From: DASSUW01 sp963740605 | Lineage (GTDB): Bacteria > Actinomycetota > Thermoleophilia > Solirubrobacterales > Solirubrobacteraceae | DNA length: 64,000 nt | Direction of reading: 5' to 3' | Assembly: GCA_963740605.1 (NCBI GenBank) | Contig: CAVUFC010000022.1 | Location: 682,001 to 746,000 of the forward strand | In this document: one piece after another, positions 7,168-15,718 of the stretch | Layout of the letters: every line of letters begins with the position of its first letter | Position numbering within the stretch: the first letter of the stretch is position 1 | Translations under genes and position numbers: made by a program | Notes under the pieces: model-generated | Database searches by the model: none | Told to the model about the DNA's origin: nothing | The model's input: the letters and a program-made list of their open reading frames with translations, nothing else

Positions 7168-8082
7168 GGGGGCGACTAACGCATCGCAGGTGAAGCAGTG
7201 CTCGAGCGCGACGCGCCGCAAGATCGCCTTCATCGGCGCTACCGCAGGCGCGGGCGAGAGCCAGGCGTGGGTCGCGAGGGAGACGTGACGGCGCGGCCCG
7301 TCGGGGCCGAGCGATCGCAGCACGAGCCCCTCGCGGACCGTGCCGAGCGCGAGGGTCGGGATCAGCGCGATGCCCACGCCGGCGGCGACCAGGCCCTGCT
7401 TGCCGAGCCACTCGGCGGAGTCGAACGGCACGCGCGGCTCGAAGCCGGCGGCGCGGGCCGCCGTGGTGAGCGCGTCGTTGCACAGGCGGCCTTCGATCCA
7501 GGTCTCCTCGCGGAGATCCTCCATCCGCAGCTCGGGCTCGTCGGCAAGCGGGTGGTCGTGCGGCATGGCGACGTGGAACGGGTCGTCCATCAAGTGCTCG
7601 AGCGTCACGTCGGCGGGCGGGTCGCCGCTGACGTCGGTGACGACCGCGAGGTCGATGTCGCCGGCGGCGAGCATCGGCAGCGTCTCGATCGAGCGGCCCT
7701 CGACGAGCCGCAGCTCGACGCCCGGGTGCGACTGCGCGAACGCGGCGATCGCGAGCGGCGTCAGCGTGGCGCCGGCGGTCGGGAACGAGCCGAGGCGCAG
7801 GCGGCCGGTGTCGAGCTCGGCGAGCGCCTCGAGCTGGGACTCGGCGGCGGCGAGCCGCCCGAGGATCACCTCCGCGTGCTCGACCAGCAGCTCGCCCGCG
7901 GGCGTGAGGCGGACGCCGCGCGCGGTGCGGTCGACCAGCCGTGTGCCCGCCTCGGCCTCGAGCGTGGCGATCTGACGCGAGACCGCGGGTTGCGTGAACG
8001 CCAGCGAGTCGGCGGCCGCGGAGAACGATCCGTGTGCGGCGACCTCGCGCAGGACGCGCAGGCGGCGGACGTCGATGGGCAT
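7165..8082 (-). CDS. LysR-family transcriptional regulator
   Basis: This 305-residue protein has the LysR winged helix-turn-helix at residues 1-60 ('VAAHGSFSAAADSLAFTQPAVSRQIATLE'). A periplasmic-binding-protein-like effector domain fills the rest. Start ATG 8082 gives the canonical N-terminus beginning just before the DNA-binding helices; a TACGCT hexamer lies 6 bases upstream. The mutase gene starts 11 bases after its stop, so the regulator may be co-transcribed with that gene or regulate it. The effector is unknown. Confidence 0.9.
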   Translation of the reverse strand: MPIDVRRLRVLREVAAHGSFSAAADSLAFTQPAVSRQIATLEAEAGTRLVDRTARGVRLTPAGELLVEHAEVILGRLAAAESQLEALAELDTGRLRLGSFPTAGATLTPLAIAAFAQSHPGVELRLVEGRSIETLPMLAAGDIDLAVVTDVSGDPPADVTLEHLMDDPFHVAMPHDHPLADEPELRMEDLREETWIEGRLCNDALTTAARAAGFEPRVPFDSAEWLGKQGLVAAGVGIALIPTLALGTVREGLVLRSLGPDGPRRHVSLATHAWLSPAPAVAPMKAILRRVALEHCFTCDALVAP

Positions 8083-8088
8083 GCGCAA

Positions 8089-8094
8089 AGCGTA
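8089..8094 (-). promoter_or_regulatory. Putative -10 box (TACGCT) for the LysR gene
   Basis: A minus-strand TANNNT hexamer lies 6 bases before the ATG at 8082. An overlapping TATACG (8096-8091) is an alternative. Confidence 0.35.
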
Positions 8095-8153
8095 TACGAG
8101 CCCCGCCGAAAGATCATTTGCGGTTATAGCTCGCCGCGAGGACCATCTGCTGC

Positions 8154-8306
8154 GTGTACTCCCTCTCCCCCCACATCGTGGACGGCCGCCGGCGCGATCT
8201 GATCGCCGCCGGCGCCGCCCGCTCACCGCGGCCGCGCCGGCTCCCCTTCGGCGTGCTGCGCGGGATCCGCCTGCTGCGACGGACCCCGCGCCGCGCCGCG
8301 GCCTAA
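8154..8306 (+). CDS. Possible small Arg-rich protein (50 aa)
   Basis: A GTG-initiated frame encodes 50 residues beginning 'VYSLSPHIVDGRRRDL' and ending in an Arg/Pro/Ala-rich basic tail. A GAGGA ribosome-binding-like sequence lies 11 bases upstream (8138-8142), and a TATAGC -10-like hexamer lies near 8125-8130. It fills the otherwise empty gap between the LysR gene and the next minus-strand gene. A short basic reading frame in very GC-rich DNA can arise by chance, so this is tentative. No function is assigned. Confidence 0.33.
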   Translation: MYSLSPHIVDGRRRDLIAAGAARSPRPRRLPFGVLRGIRLLRRTPRRAAA

Positions 8307-8310
8307 CCGC

Positions 8311-8964
8311 TCAGCGCGCGCCCCAGCGGGCGAACGAGCGCGACATCCCGCCGAGGCCCTCGGAGATCCAGCCCGAGGCGACGAGGACGGCCAGGCCGAG
8401 CGGGACGAGCGCCATGCCCTCGTACCAGGTGTCGGGCTGCCAGATGCCGAGCTCCATCGGATCGATCGCCGCGAGGATCGGCGCGCCGATCAGGCCGAGC
8501 GCGGTGCTGAAGGTCGTCACGACGACGACGAACGTGAAGATGCCGATCGGGAAGCGCAGGAGCAGGTAGCCGATGCCGCGCCAGGTGGCGCCGTCCTGCC
8601 AGTAGGCCTTCAGGCGGCCCCAGATGCCCCCGCCGCCAGGAACGAGGCTGGAGGTGGGGATGCCGGCGCCGAGCATCGAGTTCGCCATCGCACGCTCGAA
8701 CGCCAGCAGCGGGCGGACGGTGGCGAAGACGAGCGTCAGGATCGGGATGCCGAGCAGCGTGATCGCGAGGCCGAGGCCGCTGGCGAGCCCGGCGACGAGC
8801 CACGCGAAGCAGGCGGTGCCGAGCGCGAGGCCCAGCAGGTTGTGGGTCACCACCGTCCAGCCGCGGGCGGTGACGAGCGGCCGCAAGGCAACGTGCCAGG
8901 CCGGTTCAGTGGTGAGGGTCGTGTCCACGCCGAGATGATCGGGTCTCGGCGCCTGCGCTCCCAC
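8311..8964 (-). CDS. Stand-alone 'putative sensor' membrane-domain protein
   Basis: This 217-residue membrane protein has about four hydrophobic segments (around 36-60, 65-88, 140-168 and 185-205). It resembles the sensor domain found at the N-terminus of many actinobacterial histidine kinases ('WRGIGYLLLRFPIGIFTFVVVVTTFS' and a 'LLGIPILTL' block), but no kinase domain follows. The start may be GTG 8964 or a second GTG 12 codons later. It lies about 50 bases downstream of the thiolase/HAD/acyl-CoA dehydrogenase operon on the same strand. Its signal and output are unknown. Confidence 0.72.
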   Translation of the reverse strand: MGAQAPRPDHLGVDTTLTTEPAWHVALRPLVTARGWTVVTHNLLGLALGTACFAWLVAGLASGLGLAITLLGIPILTLVFATVRPLLAFERAMANSMLGAGIPTSSLVPGGGGIWGRLKAYWQDGATWRGIGYLLLRFPIGIFTFVVVVTTFSTALGLIGAPILAAIDPMELGIWQPDTWYEGMALVPLGLAVLVASGWISEGLGGMSRSFARWGAR

Positions 8965-9013
8965 CGAGGCACCCTGCGTCCGTGACGGGGCTCAGCCCCA
9001 GCGGCGGCGGGAG

Positions 9014-10114
9014 CTACCCCCGCATCGCCTCGCCGAGCAGCGCGCGGGCGATCACGAGCCGCTGGATCTCGCTCGTGCCCTCGTAGATCTCCGTGACCTT
9101 CGCGTCGCGGTAGTAGCGCTCGGCGGGGAACTCCTTCGTGTAGCCGTAGCCGCCGAGCACCTGGATCGCCTCGCCGGTCTGGCGGCGCGCGACGGCGCTC
9201 GCGAACAGTTTCGCCTGCGCGCCCTCGATCGTGTGAGGCTTGCCGGCCTCCTTGAGCCGGGCGGCCCGCCACACCAGCGCCCGCGCCGCCTCGATCTCGG
9301 TCTGCATGTCGGCGAGCTTCTGCTGGATCGCGCCGAGCCGTGCGATCGGGCCGCCGAACGCGTGCCGCTCCTTGGCGTACGCAGTCGCCATGTCGAGCGC
9401 CGCCTGCGCGATCCCGACCGCCTGGGCGGCGATCCCGATCCGGCCGGTGTCGAGCGTCGACAGCGCGATCGGCATCCCCTGGCCCGGCTCGCCGAGCCGC
9501 TCGCCCGGCGTGTCCTCGAACGCCAGGTCGGCGGTCGAGGAGGAGTTCAGCCCCATCTTCTCCTCCTCGCGCGTGACGGCGAAGCCGTCCGCGCCGGCCC
9601 GCACGACGAACGCGCTGATGCGGTCGTCCTCGCGGGCGAAGACGATGACGGTTGAGGCGTAGGAGCCGTTGGTGATCCACTGCTTGGCACCGGTGATCAG
9701 GCCGTCGACCGCCCGGGTGCGCATCGCGGACGCGTCGGAGCCGGATCCCGCCTCGGTCAGCGCGAACGCCCCGATCTCCTCCCCCGCCGCCAGCGCGTGC
9801 ACGTACGGCGAGCCGTGAACCAGCAGCGGCAGCGTACAGGCGCTCGTGTGCACCGCGACGGTCACGCCGACGCCGGCGTCCGCCCGCGACAGCTCCTCCA
9901 GGACGAGGATGTACGAAAGGAAGTCGGCGCCCGCCCCGCCCTCCTCCTCCGGCACGCACACGCCCATCAGCCCGAGCTCGCCGAGCTCGGCGTACAGCTC
10001 GCGCGGGAACGTGTGGTCGCGGTCCCAGGCGGCGGCGTGCGGCGCGATCTTCTCGTCCGCGAACCGCCGCGCGAGCGAGCGGATCTCCTCCTGCTCCGCG
10101 GTCAGCTCGCTCAC
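9014..10114 (-). CDS. Acyl-CoA dehydrogenase
   Basis: This 366-residue FAD-dependent acyl-CoA dehydrogenase has all three domains: an alpha-helical N-terminus, the central 'ALTEAGSGSDASAMRTRA' beta-domain signature near residue 117, and the C-terminal 'QVLGGYGYTKEFPAERYYRDAK' helix bundle with 'IYEGTSEIQR'. The glutamate just before 'GTSEIQ' sits where short- and medium-chain enzymes carry the catalytic base. It oxidises acyl-CoA to enoyl-CoA and passes electrons to an ETF. Start GTG 10114 overlaps the HAD gene's stop as GTGA. It is the third gene of a thiolase-HAD-dehydrogenase operon. Confidence 0.93.
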   Translation of the reverse strand: MSELTAEQEEIRSLARRFADEKIAPHAAAWDRDHTFPRELYAELGELGLMGVCVPEEEGGAGADFLSYILVLEELSRADAGVGVTVAVHTSACTLPLLVHGSPYVHALAAGEEIGAFALTEAGSGSDASAMRTRAVDGLITGAKQWITNGSYASTVIVFAREDDRISAFVVRAGADGFAVTREEEKMGLNSSSTADLAFEDTPGERLGEPGQGMPIALSTLDTGRIGIAAQAVGIAQAALDMATAYAKERHAFGGPIARLGAIQQKLADMQTEIEAARALVWRAARLKEAGKPHTIEGAQAKLFASAVARRQTGEAIQVLGGYGYTKEFPAERYYRDAKVTEIYEGTSEIQRLVIARALLGEAMRG

Positions 10115-10917
10115 GCCCGCGACCTCTGCAGCGCGACCGACCCGAGCCCGCCGAGCGCCACCGCCGCGACCGCCACCCGGAGCCGCTTGCCGAGCCGCTC
10201 GAAGCGCAGGATCTGCCATCCCTCCGCGCGCGCCACCCGTGCCAGCTCCGCGTCCGGGTTGACGGCGACCGGGTGCCCGACGAGGCGCAGCATGGGGAGG
10301 TCCGACTCCGAGTCCGAGTACGCGTACGAGGCCTCGAGGTCGATCCCCTCGCGCTCGGCCAGATCGCGGATCGCCTGCGCCTTGCCCTCGCGGTAGTTGA
10401 ACGGCCCGCCGCCCCGGCCGGTGTAGTGCCCGTCGACCGCCTCGAACACCGTCCCCACCGCGCCGTCGAGCGTCAGCACCGTCGCCATCATCTGCGCCAT
10501 CTCCTGCGAGGCGGCCGTGCAGATGAACACCGGCCGGCCCGCGTCCTGGTGCTCGTAGGCGATCGCGAGCATCCTCGGGTACAGGCGCGGAAGCACGCCG
10601 GCGAGCACTGCCGGCGCGAGCCGCTGCATGTCGCGAACGGACACGCCCTCGAGCAGCGCGAAGATCCGCGTCTTGATCGCGTCCATGCCCTCGTCGGTCG
10701 AGCCGCGCATCCGGAACCGCACGTTCTCCCACGTGTCCGCGGCCAGCCGCCGCCGGTTGATCAGCCCCGCCTTGAACGCCACCCGGCCGAACTGGTAGGC
10801 CGACGAGCCCGCCATCAGCGTGCGGTCGAGATCGAAGAAGGCGGCGCCGCTTTCCCCGGGAACGCGCCGAGCGCCTCCGCCCGGCGCGGGCTTGAGGATG
10901 TGGGGCGTTTCGGTCAC
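10111..10917 (-). CDS. HAD-IB (SerB-like) phosphatase family protein
   Basis: This 268-residue protein has HAD motif I 'AFFDLDRTLM' near residue 20, a helical cap, motif II in 'PVFICTAAS' and motif III/IV 'AYSDSESDLPML' near residue 205. A hydrophobic segment near the C-terminus is followed by a short basic tail. The layout is that of HAD-IB hydrolases often fused or linked to lipid acyltransferases; here it stands alone. The substrate is probably a phosphorylated small molecule or lipid. The gene overlaps both neighbours by four bases (GTGA on each side), so it belongs firmly to the fatty-acyl operon. Confidence 0.82.
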   Translation of the reverse strand: MTETPHILKPAPGGGARRVPGESGAAFFDLDRTLMAGSSAYQFGRVAFKAGLINRRRLAADTWENVRFRMRGSTDEGMDAIKTRIFALLEGVSVRDMQRLAPAVLAGVLPRLYPRMLAIAYEHQDAGRPVFICTAASQEMAQMMATVLTLDGAVGTVFEAVDGHYTGRGGGPFNYREGKAQAIRDLAEREGIDLEASYAYSDSESDLPMLRLVGHPVAVNPDAELARVARAEGWQILRFERLGKRLRVAVAAVALGGLGSVALQRSRA

Positions 10918-12089
10918 ACCTGAACTATTACGGCGTCGCCCTGGCCGCCGCCGGAGCAGATCGCCGCGCAGCCGTAGCCGCCGCCGCGGCGCCGCAGCTC
11001 GTGGACGAGCGTCGCGAGGATCCGCGCGCCCGACGCGCCGATCGGATGGCCGATCGCGACGGCGCCACCGTTGACGTTCACACGGTCCTCGTCGATGCCG
11101 AGCATGCGGACCGAGTTCAGCGTCACCGACGCGAACGCCTCGTTGATCTCCCACAGGTCGATGTCGCCGGGCTGCAGGCCCGCCTTGTCGAGCGCCTTCA
11201 GCGCGGCGTTGGCGGGCGTGCGGGCGAGCCAGGCGTACTCGTCGGCCACCGCGGCCTGGGCGATGATCGTGCCGAGGATCTCCTTGCCCTCGCGCTCGGC
11301 CCAGTCCTCGGACGCGAACACGAGCGCGCCGCCGCCGTCGTTCACGCCCGGCGAGTTGCCGGCCGTGTGCGAGCCGTCCTTGCCGCTCAGCCCCGGGAGC
11401 GAGGCGAGCTTCTCGAGCGTCGTGTCGCGCCGCGGCGCTTCGTCGACCTCGACGACCGTGTCGCCCTTCCGCGACGAGATCGTCACCGGCACGATCTCCT
11501 CGGGCAGGCGGCCCTCGTCGGTCGCGGCGATCGTGCGCTCATGCGAGCGCAGCGCCCACTTGTCGAGGTCCGCACGGGTCATCTCGAGCTGGTCGCCGAC
11601 CTCGGTCGCCTCTTCGAACATCTGCTTTCCGGTGAACGGGTTGCGCAGGCCGTCCTGGACCATCGCGTCGAGCGCCTGGACGTCGCCCATGCGGAAGCCG
11701 AACCGCGCCTTGGGCAGCAGGTACGGCGCCTGCGACATCGACTCCATGCCGCCGCCGACCGCCACGTCGAGGTCGCCGGCACGCACGGCCTGGTCGATGA
11801 GGCCGGCTGCCCGGATGCCGGACGCGCAGACCTTGTTGATGGTCTCCGAAGAGACCTCCTTCGGGATCCCCGCCTTGATCTGCGCCTGGCGCGATGGGAT
11901 CTGCCCCGCACCCGCCTGGAGCACCTGGCCCATGATCACGTGCTGCACCTGCTCCGGCGCGACGTCGGCGCGCTCGAGGGCGGCCTTGATGGCGATTCCG
12001 CCGAGTTCGGTGGGGTGCAGCGTGGAGAGTCCTCCGCCCAGCTTGCCGACTGGCGTGCGGGCGGAGCCGAGGATCACGGTACGTGGCAT
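10914..12089 (-). CDS. Acetyl-CoA C-acyltransferase (thiolase)
   Basis: This 391-residue protein has the thiolase signatures: nucleophile Cys in 'NKVCASGIRA', 'NEAFA', 'GHPIGASG' with the catalytic His, and the second Cys in 'AAICSGGGQG' near the C-terminus. It condenses or cleaves beta-ketoacyl-CoA. Start ATG 12089 ('MPRTVILGSARTPVG') was chosen over upstream in-frame TTG and ATG because a TAGCAT -10 box lies 7 bases before it, which makes those codons part of the promoter. It is first in the operon with the HAD and acyl-CoA dehydrogenase genes. Confidence 0.94.
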   Translation of the reverse strand: MPRTVILGSARTPVGKLGGGLSTLHPTELGGIAIKAALERADVAPEQVQHVIMGQVLQAGAGQIPSRQAQIKAGIPKEVSSETINKVCASGIRAAGLIDQAVRAGDLDVAVGGGMESMSQAPYLLPKARFGFRMGDVQALDAMVQDGLRNPFTGKQMFEEATEVGDQLEMTRADLDKWALRSHERTIAATDEGRLPEEIVPVTISSRKGDTVVEVDEAPRRDTTLEKLASLPGLSGKDGSHTAGNSPGVNDGGGALVFASEDWAEREGKEILGTIIAQAAVADEYAWLARTPANAALKALDKAGLQPGDIDLWEINEAFASVTLNSVRMLGIDEDRVNVNGGAVAIGHPIGASGARILATLVHELRRRGGGYGCAAICSGGGQGDAVIVQV

Positions 12090-12096
12090 AGGGCGC

Positions 12097-12102
12097 ATGC
12101 TA
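12097..12102 (-). promoter_or_regulatory. Putative -10 box (TAGCAT) for the thiolase operon
   Basis: A minus-strand TANNNT hexamer lies 7 bases before ATG 12089. It decides the start, because longer in-frame alternatives would overlap it. Confidence 0.42.
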
Positions 12103-12150
12103 GTCAAGGCGCTCGCGCGAGCTTGCCAGTGCGAGTAAGCCGCATTTCAT

Positions 12151-12156
12151 TACTCT
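12151..12156 (+). promoter_or_regulatory. Putative -10 box (TACTCT) for leucyl aminopeptidase
   Basis: A TANNNT hexamer lies 9 bases before ATG 12166. No ribosome binding site is visible, consistent with leaderless or near-leaderless translation. Confidence 0.42.
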
Positions 12157-12165
12157 GCTCGCTCC

Positions 12166-13581
12166 ATGCGCGTGAGTTCCACCACTCAAGCGCCCCTGGA
12201 GACGCGGGCCGACACGATCGCGGTCGGGGTCTTCGAGGGCAAGGCGATCTCGCACGACGTCGACGGTGTCCTCCAAGGGCTCGTCGACTCCGGCGAGGCG
12301 CGCGCGGGCCTGCGCAAGCTCGCCGTCGCTCACGCCGGAGGGCGCCGCTACATCCTGGTCGGCCTCGGCAAGCGCGACGACTTCGATGCCGAGCGCGCCC
12401 GCGTCGCCGCCGCGGCCGTGGTCGGCCGGGCGAAGGAGCTCGGGACGCACGTGCTCTGCTGGGAGCTGCCGCATCACACCGAGGCGCCCGGCTTCGTCGA
12501 GGGCACGGTGCTGGCGGCCTACGAATACGACGCCCACAAGTCGAGCAACGAAGACAGCCCTCGGATCGAAGAGCTGATCGTCTCCGCGCACGACGACGTC
12601 TCCGCCGACGTCGAGCGCGCGGCGATCGCCGCGGAGGCGGCCAACGCCGCTCGCGACCTCCAGAACGCTCCCGCCAACGACCTGACGCCGACCAAGTTCG
12701 CCGAGCGCGCGCAGGCGCTCACCGGCGTGCGGGTCGATGTCTGGGGCCGCGACGAGATCGTCGCCGCCGGGATGGGCGCGTTCGCCGCGGTCGCCCGCGG
12801 CAGCGACGAGGAGCCGCGCCTGATCACGATCCGCTACGACCCGCCGGACGCGAGTGGCCCCGTGCTCGGCTACGTCGGCAAGGGCGTGACGTTCGACACC
12901 GGCGGCATCTCGATCAAGCCGGCGCTCAAGATGAGCGAGATGAAGTTCGACATGTCGGGCGCGGCCGCCGTCCTCGAGGCCACCGGCGCGATCGCCCGGC
13001 TCGGACTGCCGGTGCGGGTCGTGAGCGTGCTCGGCACGACCGAGAACATGCCCAGCGGGCACGCGGTCAAGCCGGGTGACATCGTCCGCGCCAAGACGGG
13101 CACGACGATCGAGATCCTCAACACCGACGCCGAGGGCCGGCTCGTGCTCGCCGACTGCCTGGCGCACGCGATCGACCAGGGTGCCGAGCGACTCGTCGAC
13201 CTCGCGACGCTGACGGGCGCGATCGTCACCACGTTCGGCAATACGTACGCGGGCCTGTTCGGCTCCCACGACGACTGGTGCGCTCAGGTTGAAGCGGCCG
13301 GCCGGCGAACCGGCGAGCTGTCGTGGCGGCTCCCGCTGCACGCCGAGTACGACGAGCTGATCAAAAGCCGCTACGCCGACATCGCGAACGCGGTCGAGGT
13401 CCGCAAGGCCGGGTCGATCACCGCCGCCCAGTTCCTTCGCCGCTTCACCGGCGATGTGCCGTGGGCGCACCTGGACATCGCCGGCACCGCCAATGACAAC
13501 GGCAAGCCGTACGCGCCCAAGGGCGGCGCGGGCTTCGGTGTTCGCACGCTGATCGAGCTCGCCCGCGCGAGCACCGCCTAG
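12166..13581 (+). CDS. pepA: Leucyl aminopeptidase (M17 family)
   Basis: This 471-residue protein has an N-terminal macro-like domain (about 1-150). The catalytic domain carries the metal and active-site motifs 'GKGVTFDTGGISIKP' near 243 and 'NTDAEGRLVLADCLA' near 320, the M17 signature. It is a two-metal cytosolic exopeptidase that releases N-terminal residues. Length and motifs are complete. It is monocistronic, divergent from the thiolase operon. Confidence 0.95.
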   Translation: MRVSSTTQAPLETRADTIAVGVFEGKAISHDVDGVLQGLVDSGEARAGLRKLAVAHAGGRRYILVGLGKRDDFDAERARVAAAAVVGRAKELGTHVLCWELPHHTEAPGFVEGTVLAAYEYDAHKSSNEDSPRIEELIVSAHDDVSADVERAAIAAEAANAARDLQNAPANDLTPTKFAERAQALTGVRVDVWGRDEIVAAGMGAFAAVARGSDEEPRLITIRYDPPDASGPVLGYVGKGVTFDTGGISIKPALKMSEMKFDMSGAAAVLEATGAIARLGLPVRVVSVLGTTENMPSGHAVKPGDIVRAKTGTTIEILNTDAEGRLVLADCLAHAIDQGAERLVDLATLTGAIVTTFGNTYAGLFGSHDDWCAQVEAAGRRTGELSWRLPLHAEYDELIKSRYADIANAVEVRKAGSITAAQFLRRFTGDVPWAHLDIAGTANDNGKPYAPKGGAGFGVRTLIELARASTA

Positions 13582-13602
13582 GGCGACTGATCGAATCTCG
13601 CG

Positions 13603-13784
13603 ATCGAGGACGTCGTGGTGGCGGACGACACGGCCTGGCTGCGCATGGTCGCGACCGGCACGAACGACGGGTCGTTCGCCGACCAGTCGCCCGATCCGCG
13701 CCCAGGTGTTCGACGTGATCCGCGTCGCCGACGGCCGCATGGTCCGACCGGCTCAGCGTGCTGATGCCGCTGGGGCTCAGGTGA
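13603..13784 (+). pseudogene. Remnant of a SnoaL-like/ester cyclase gene
   Basis: One frame from 13603 reads 'IEDVVVADDTAWLRMVATG', the core strand pattern of SnoaL-like polyketide/ester cyclases. It then loses frame. A second frame continues 'VFDVIRVADGRMV' and a third ends 'DRLSVLMPLGLR' with stops at 13782. These are successive conserved pieces of the C-terminal half of that fold, now in three frames with bases missing between them. The N-terminal half is absent. The remnant overlaps the end of the convergent transporter gene. Confidence 0.6.
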
Positions 13785-14514
13785 TGATGAGGATGACGGC
13801 GACGATCACGCCGTAGACGATCACGATGCGCCGGAGCAGCTCTTCCGGCAAGCGCCGGCCGTAACGGGCGCCGACCTGGGCGCCGCCGGTCGACCCCACG
13901 GCGATCAGCGCCGCAGCGCCCCATGCGACGTGCGGGGCGAAGAACATGAAGAGGATCCCCGCGACGAGGTTGGCGATCCCCGCGAGCACGTTCTTGATCG
14001 CGTTGAGCACCTGCAGGTGCTCGGAGAAGCACAGGCGCAGGAGCGACATCAGGATGATCCCCTGCGCGGCGCCGAAGTAGCCGCCGTAGATGCCGACGAA
14101 GAACGAGGAGGCGACGCCGCCGACCATGTTGTTGCCGTCCTCGTGCTGCTTCGGCGACGGGCGGATGGCCATCAGCGCGACCGCGAGCAGGATCAGCGCC
14201 GGCACGACCGCGTCGAACACCGACGTCGGCAGCGTGAGCAGCAGCACGCCGCCGATCACCGCGCCGATCGTGGTGCCGATCCCCATGATCGATGTGCGGC
14301 GCCCCTGCCCGCGCAGCTCGGCGCGGTAGCCGATCGACCCGCTGACCCCGCCCGGCACGAGGCCGATGGTGTTGGAGACGTTGGCGGTCACCGGCGCGTA
14401 CCCCACCGCTAGCAGCGTCGGGAACGTGATGAGCGAGCCGGAGCCGACGACCGTGTTCACCCCGCCGGCCACCGCCCCCGCACCCGTGATGGCCAGCGCC
14501 TCGAGCACGGTCAT
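13777..14514 (-). CDS. TauE/SafE-family membrane transporter
   Basis: This 245-residue polytopic protein has about eight hydrophobic helices. The N-terminal 'GAGAVAGGVNTVVGSGSLITFPTLLA' block and a second related half ('FFVGIYGGYFGAAQGI') form the internal duplication typical of TauE/SafE (sulfite/organosulfonate exporter) proteins. The transported anion cannot be told from sequence. ATG 14514 lies 39 bases from the divergent acyl-CoA dehydrogenase start. The gene overlaps the cyclase remnant at its 3' end. Confidence 0.88.
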   Translation of the reverse strand: MTVLEALAITGAGAVAGGVNTVVGSGSLITFPTLLAVGYAPVTANVSNTIGLVPGGVSGSIGYRAELRGQGRRTSIMGIGTTIGAVIGGVLLLTLPTSVFDAVVPALILLAVALMAIRPSPKQHEDGNNMVGGVASSFFVGIYGGYFGAAQGIILMSLLRLCFSEHLQVLNAIKNVLAGIANLVAGILFMFFAPHVAWGAAALIAVGSTGGAQVGARYGRRLPEELLRRIVIVYGVIVAVILIIT

Positions 14515-14553
14515 GGGAGGCGAAGTGAAGCACGCGCGTCAGAATCGTCGGCC

Positions 14554-15687
14554 ATGGACTTCGACCTTGACGACGAGCACGACCTGATCCGCCGCACCGT
14601 TCGTGATTTCGCCGAGCAGGAGGTGGCACCCGTCGCCGAGGCGCTCGATCGCGAGAAGCGCTTCCCGTACGAGATCGTCGCCAAGCTCGGCGAGCTGGGG
14701 CTGATGGGCATCCCGTTCCCCGAGGAGTACGGCGGCGCGGGGGCGGACTCGCTCGCCTACGCGATCGCCGTCGAGGAGCTCACGCGCGTCGACTCGAGCG
14801 TCGCGATCACGCTGTGTGCCCACACGTCGCTCGGCACCCAGCCGATCTACTTGTTCGGCAGCGAAGAGCAGAAGCAGGACTGGATGCCGCAGCTGACCGC
14901 GGGGCGCAGGCTCGGGGCCTTCGGGTTGACCGAGCCGGAGGCGGGATCCGACGCCGGCAACGTGCGCACCCGCGCCAAGCTCGCGGACGGCGAGTGGGTC
15001 ATCGACGGCGCCAAGCAGTTCATCACCAACGCCGGGACCGACATCTCCGGCGTCGTCGTGATCACGGCCCGCACCGGCGAGGACGAGATCTCCAACCTGC
15101 TCGTCCCGAACGGCACCCCCGGCTACGAGCAGGGCGAGCCGTACCGCAAGATGGGCTGGAACGCTTCCGACACCCGGCCGCTCACGTTCACCGACTGCCG
15201 CGTGCCGGAGGAGAACCTGGTCGGCCCGCGCGGCGCCGGCTTCAAGCAGTTCCTGCGCGTGCTCGACATCGGCCGGATCGGCGTCGCGGCGATGGGCGTC
15301 GGCCTGGCGCAGGGCGCGCTGGATCAGGCGCTCGCCTACGCGAAGGAGCGGCGCGCGTTCGGCAAGCCGATCTCCAAGTACCAGGCGATCCAGGCCAAGC
15401 TCGCCGACATGGCGACGGAGATCGAGGCGGCGCGGCTGCTCACCTACAAGGCCGCGCGGCTCAAGGACCACGGGCGCAACTTCACGCTGACGGCGGCGCA
15501 GGCGAAGCTGAAGACGGGGCGGCTGGCGGTGCGCTGCGCCGAGGAGGCGGTGCAGATCCACGGCGGCTACGGCTACATCGAGGAGTACCCGGTGTGCCGT
15601 TTCTACCGCGACGCCAAGATCCTCACGATCGGCGAGGGCACCGACGAGGTCCAGCAGATGGTGATCGCCCGCGCGCTCGGCGCGTGA
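14554..15687 (+). CDS. Acyl-CoA dehydrogenase (second copy)
   Basis: This complete 377-residue acyl-CoA dehydrogenase has 'GAFGLTEPEAGSDAGNVRT' near 126, 'RKMGWNASDTRPLTF' near 198, 'EEAVQIHGGYGYIEEYPV' near 330 and 'IGEGTDEVQQMVIARAL' at the end. The Glu of 'GEGTDEVQ' is at the short/medium-chain catalytic-base position. It differs from the copy at 9.0-10.1 kb mainly in the N-terminal half and the substrate-pocket region, so it probably handles a different acyl chain. It is divergent from the TauE-like gene; the membrane-protein gene at 15.7 kb follows on the same strand after 31 bases. Confidence 0.94.
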   Translation: MDFDLDDEHDLIRRTVRDFAEQEVAPVAEALDREKRFPYEIVAKLGELGLMGIPFPEEYGGAGADSLAYAIAVEELTRVDSSVAITLCAHTSLGTQPIYLFGSEEQKQDWMPQLTAGRRLGAFGLTEPEAGSDAGNVRTRAKLADGEWVIDGAKQFITNAGTDISGVVVITARTGEDEISNLLVPNGTPGYEQGEPYRKMGWNASDTRPLTFTDCRVPEENLVGPRGAGFKQFLRVLDIGRIGVAAMGVGLAQGALDQALAYAKERRAFGKPISKYQAIQAKLADMATEIEAARLLTYKAARLKDHGRNFTLTAAQAKLKTGRLAVRCAEEAVQIHGGYGYIEEYPVCRFYRDAKILTIGEGTDEVQQMVIARALGA

Positions 15688-15718
15688 CGCACAGGCGATC
15701 TGACCCACGGGGCGGCGC

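Noticed and set aside
5498..7483. Longer mutase start at 7483
   Set aside because: The extra 110 residues are Arg-rich antisense-like sequence inside the LysR gene; ATG 7153 has a promoter box and gives the family N-terminus.
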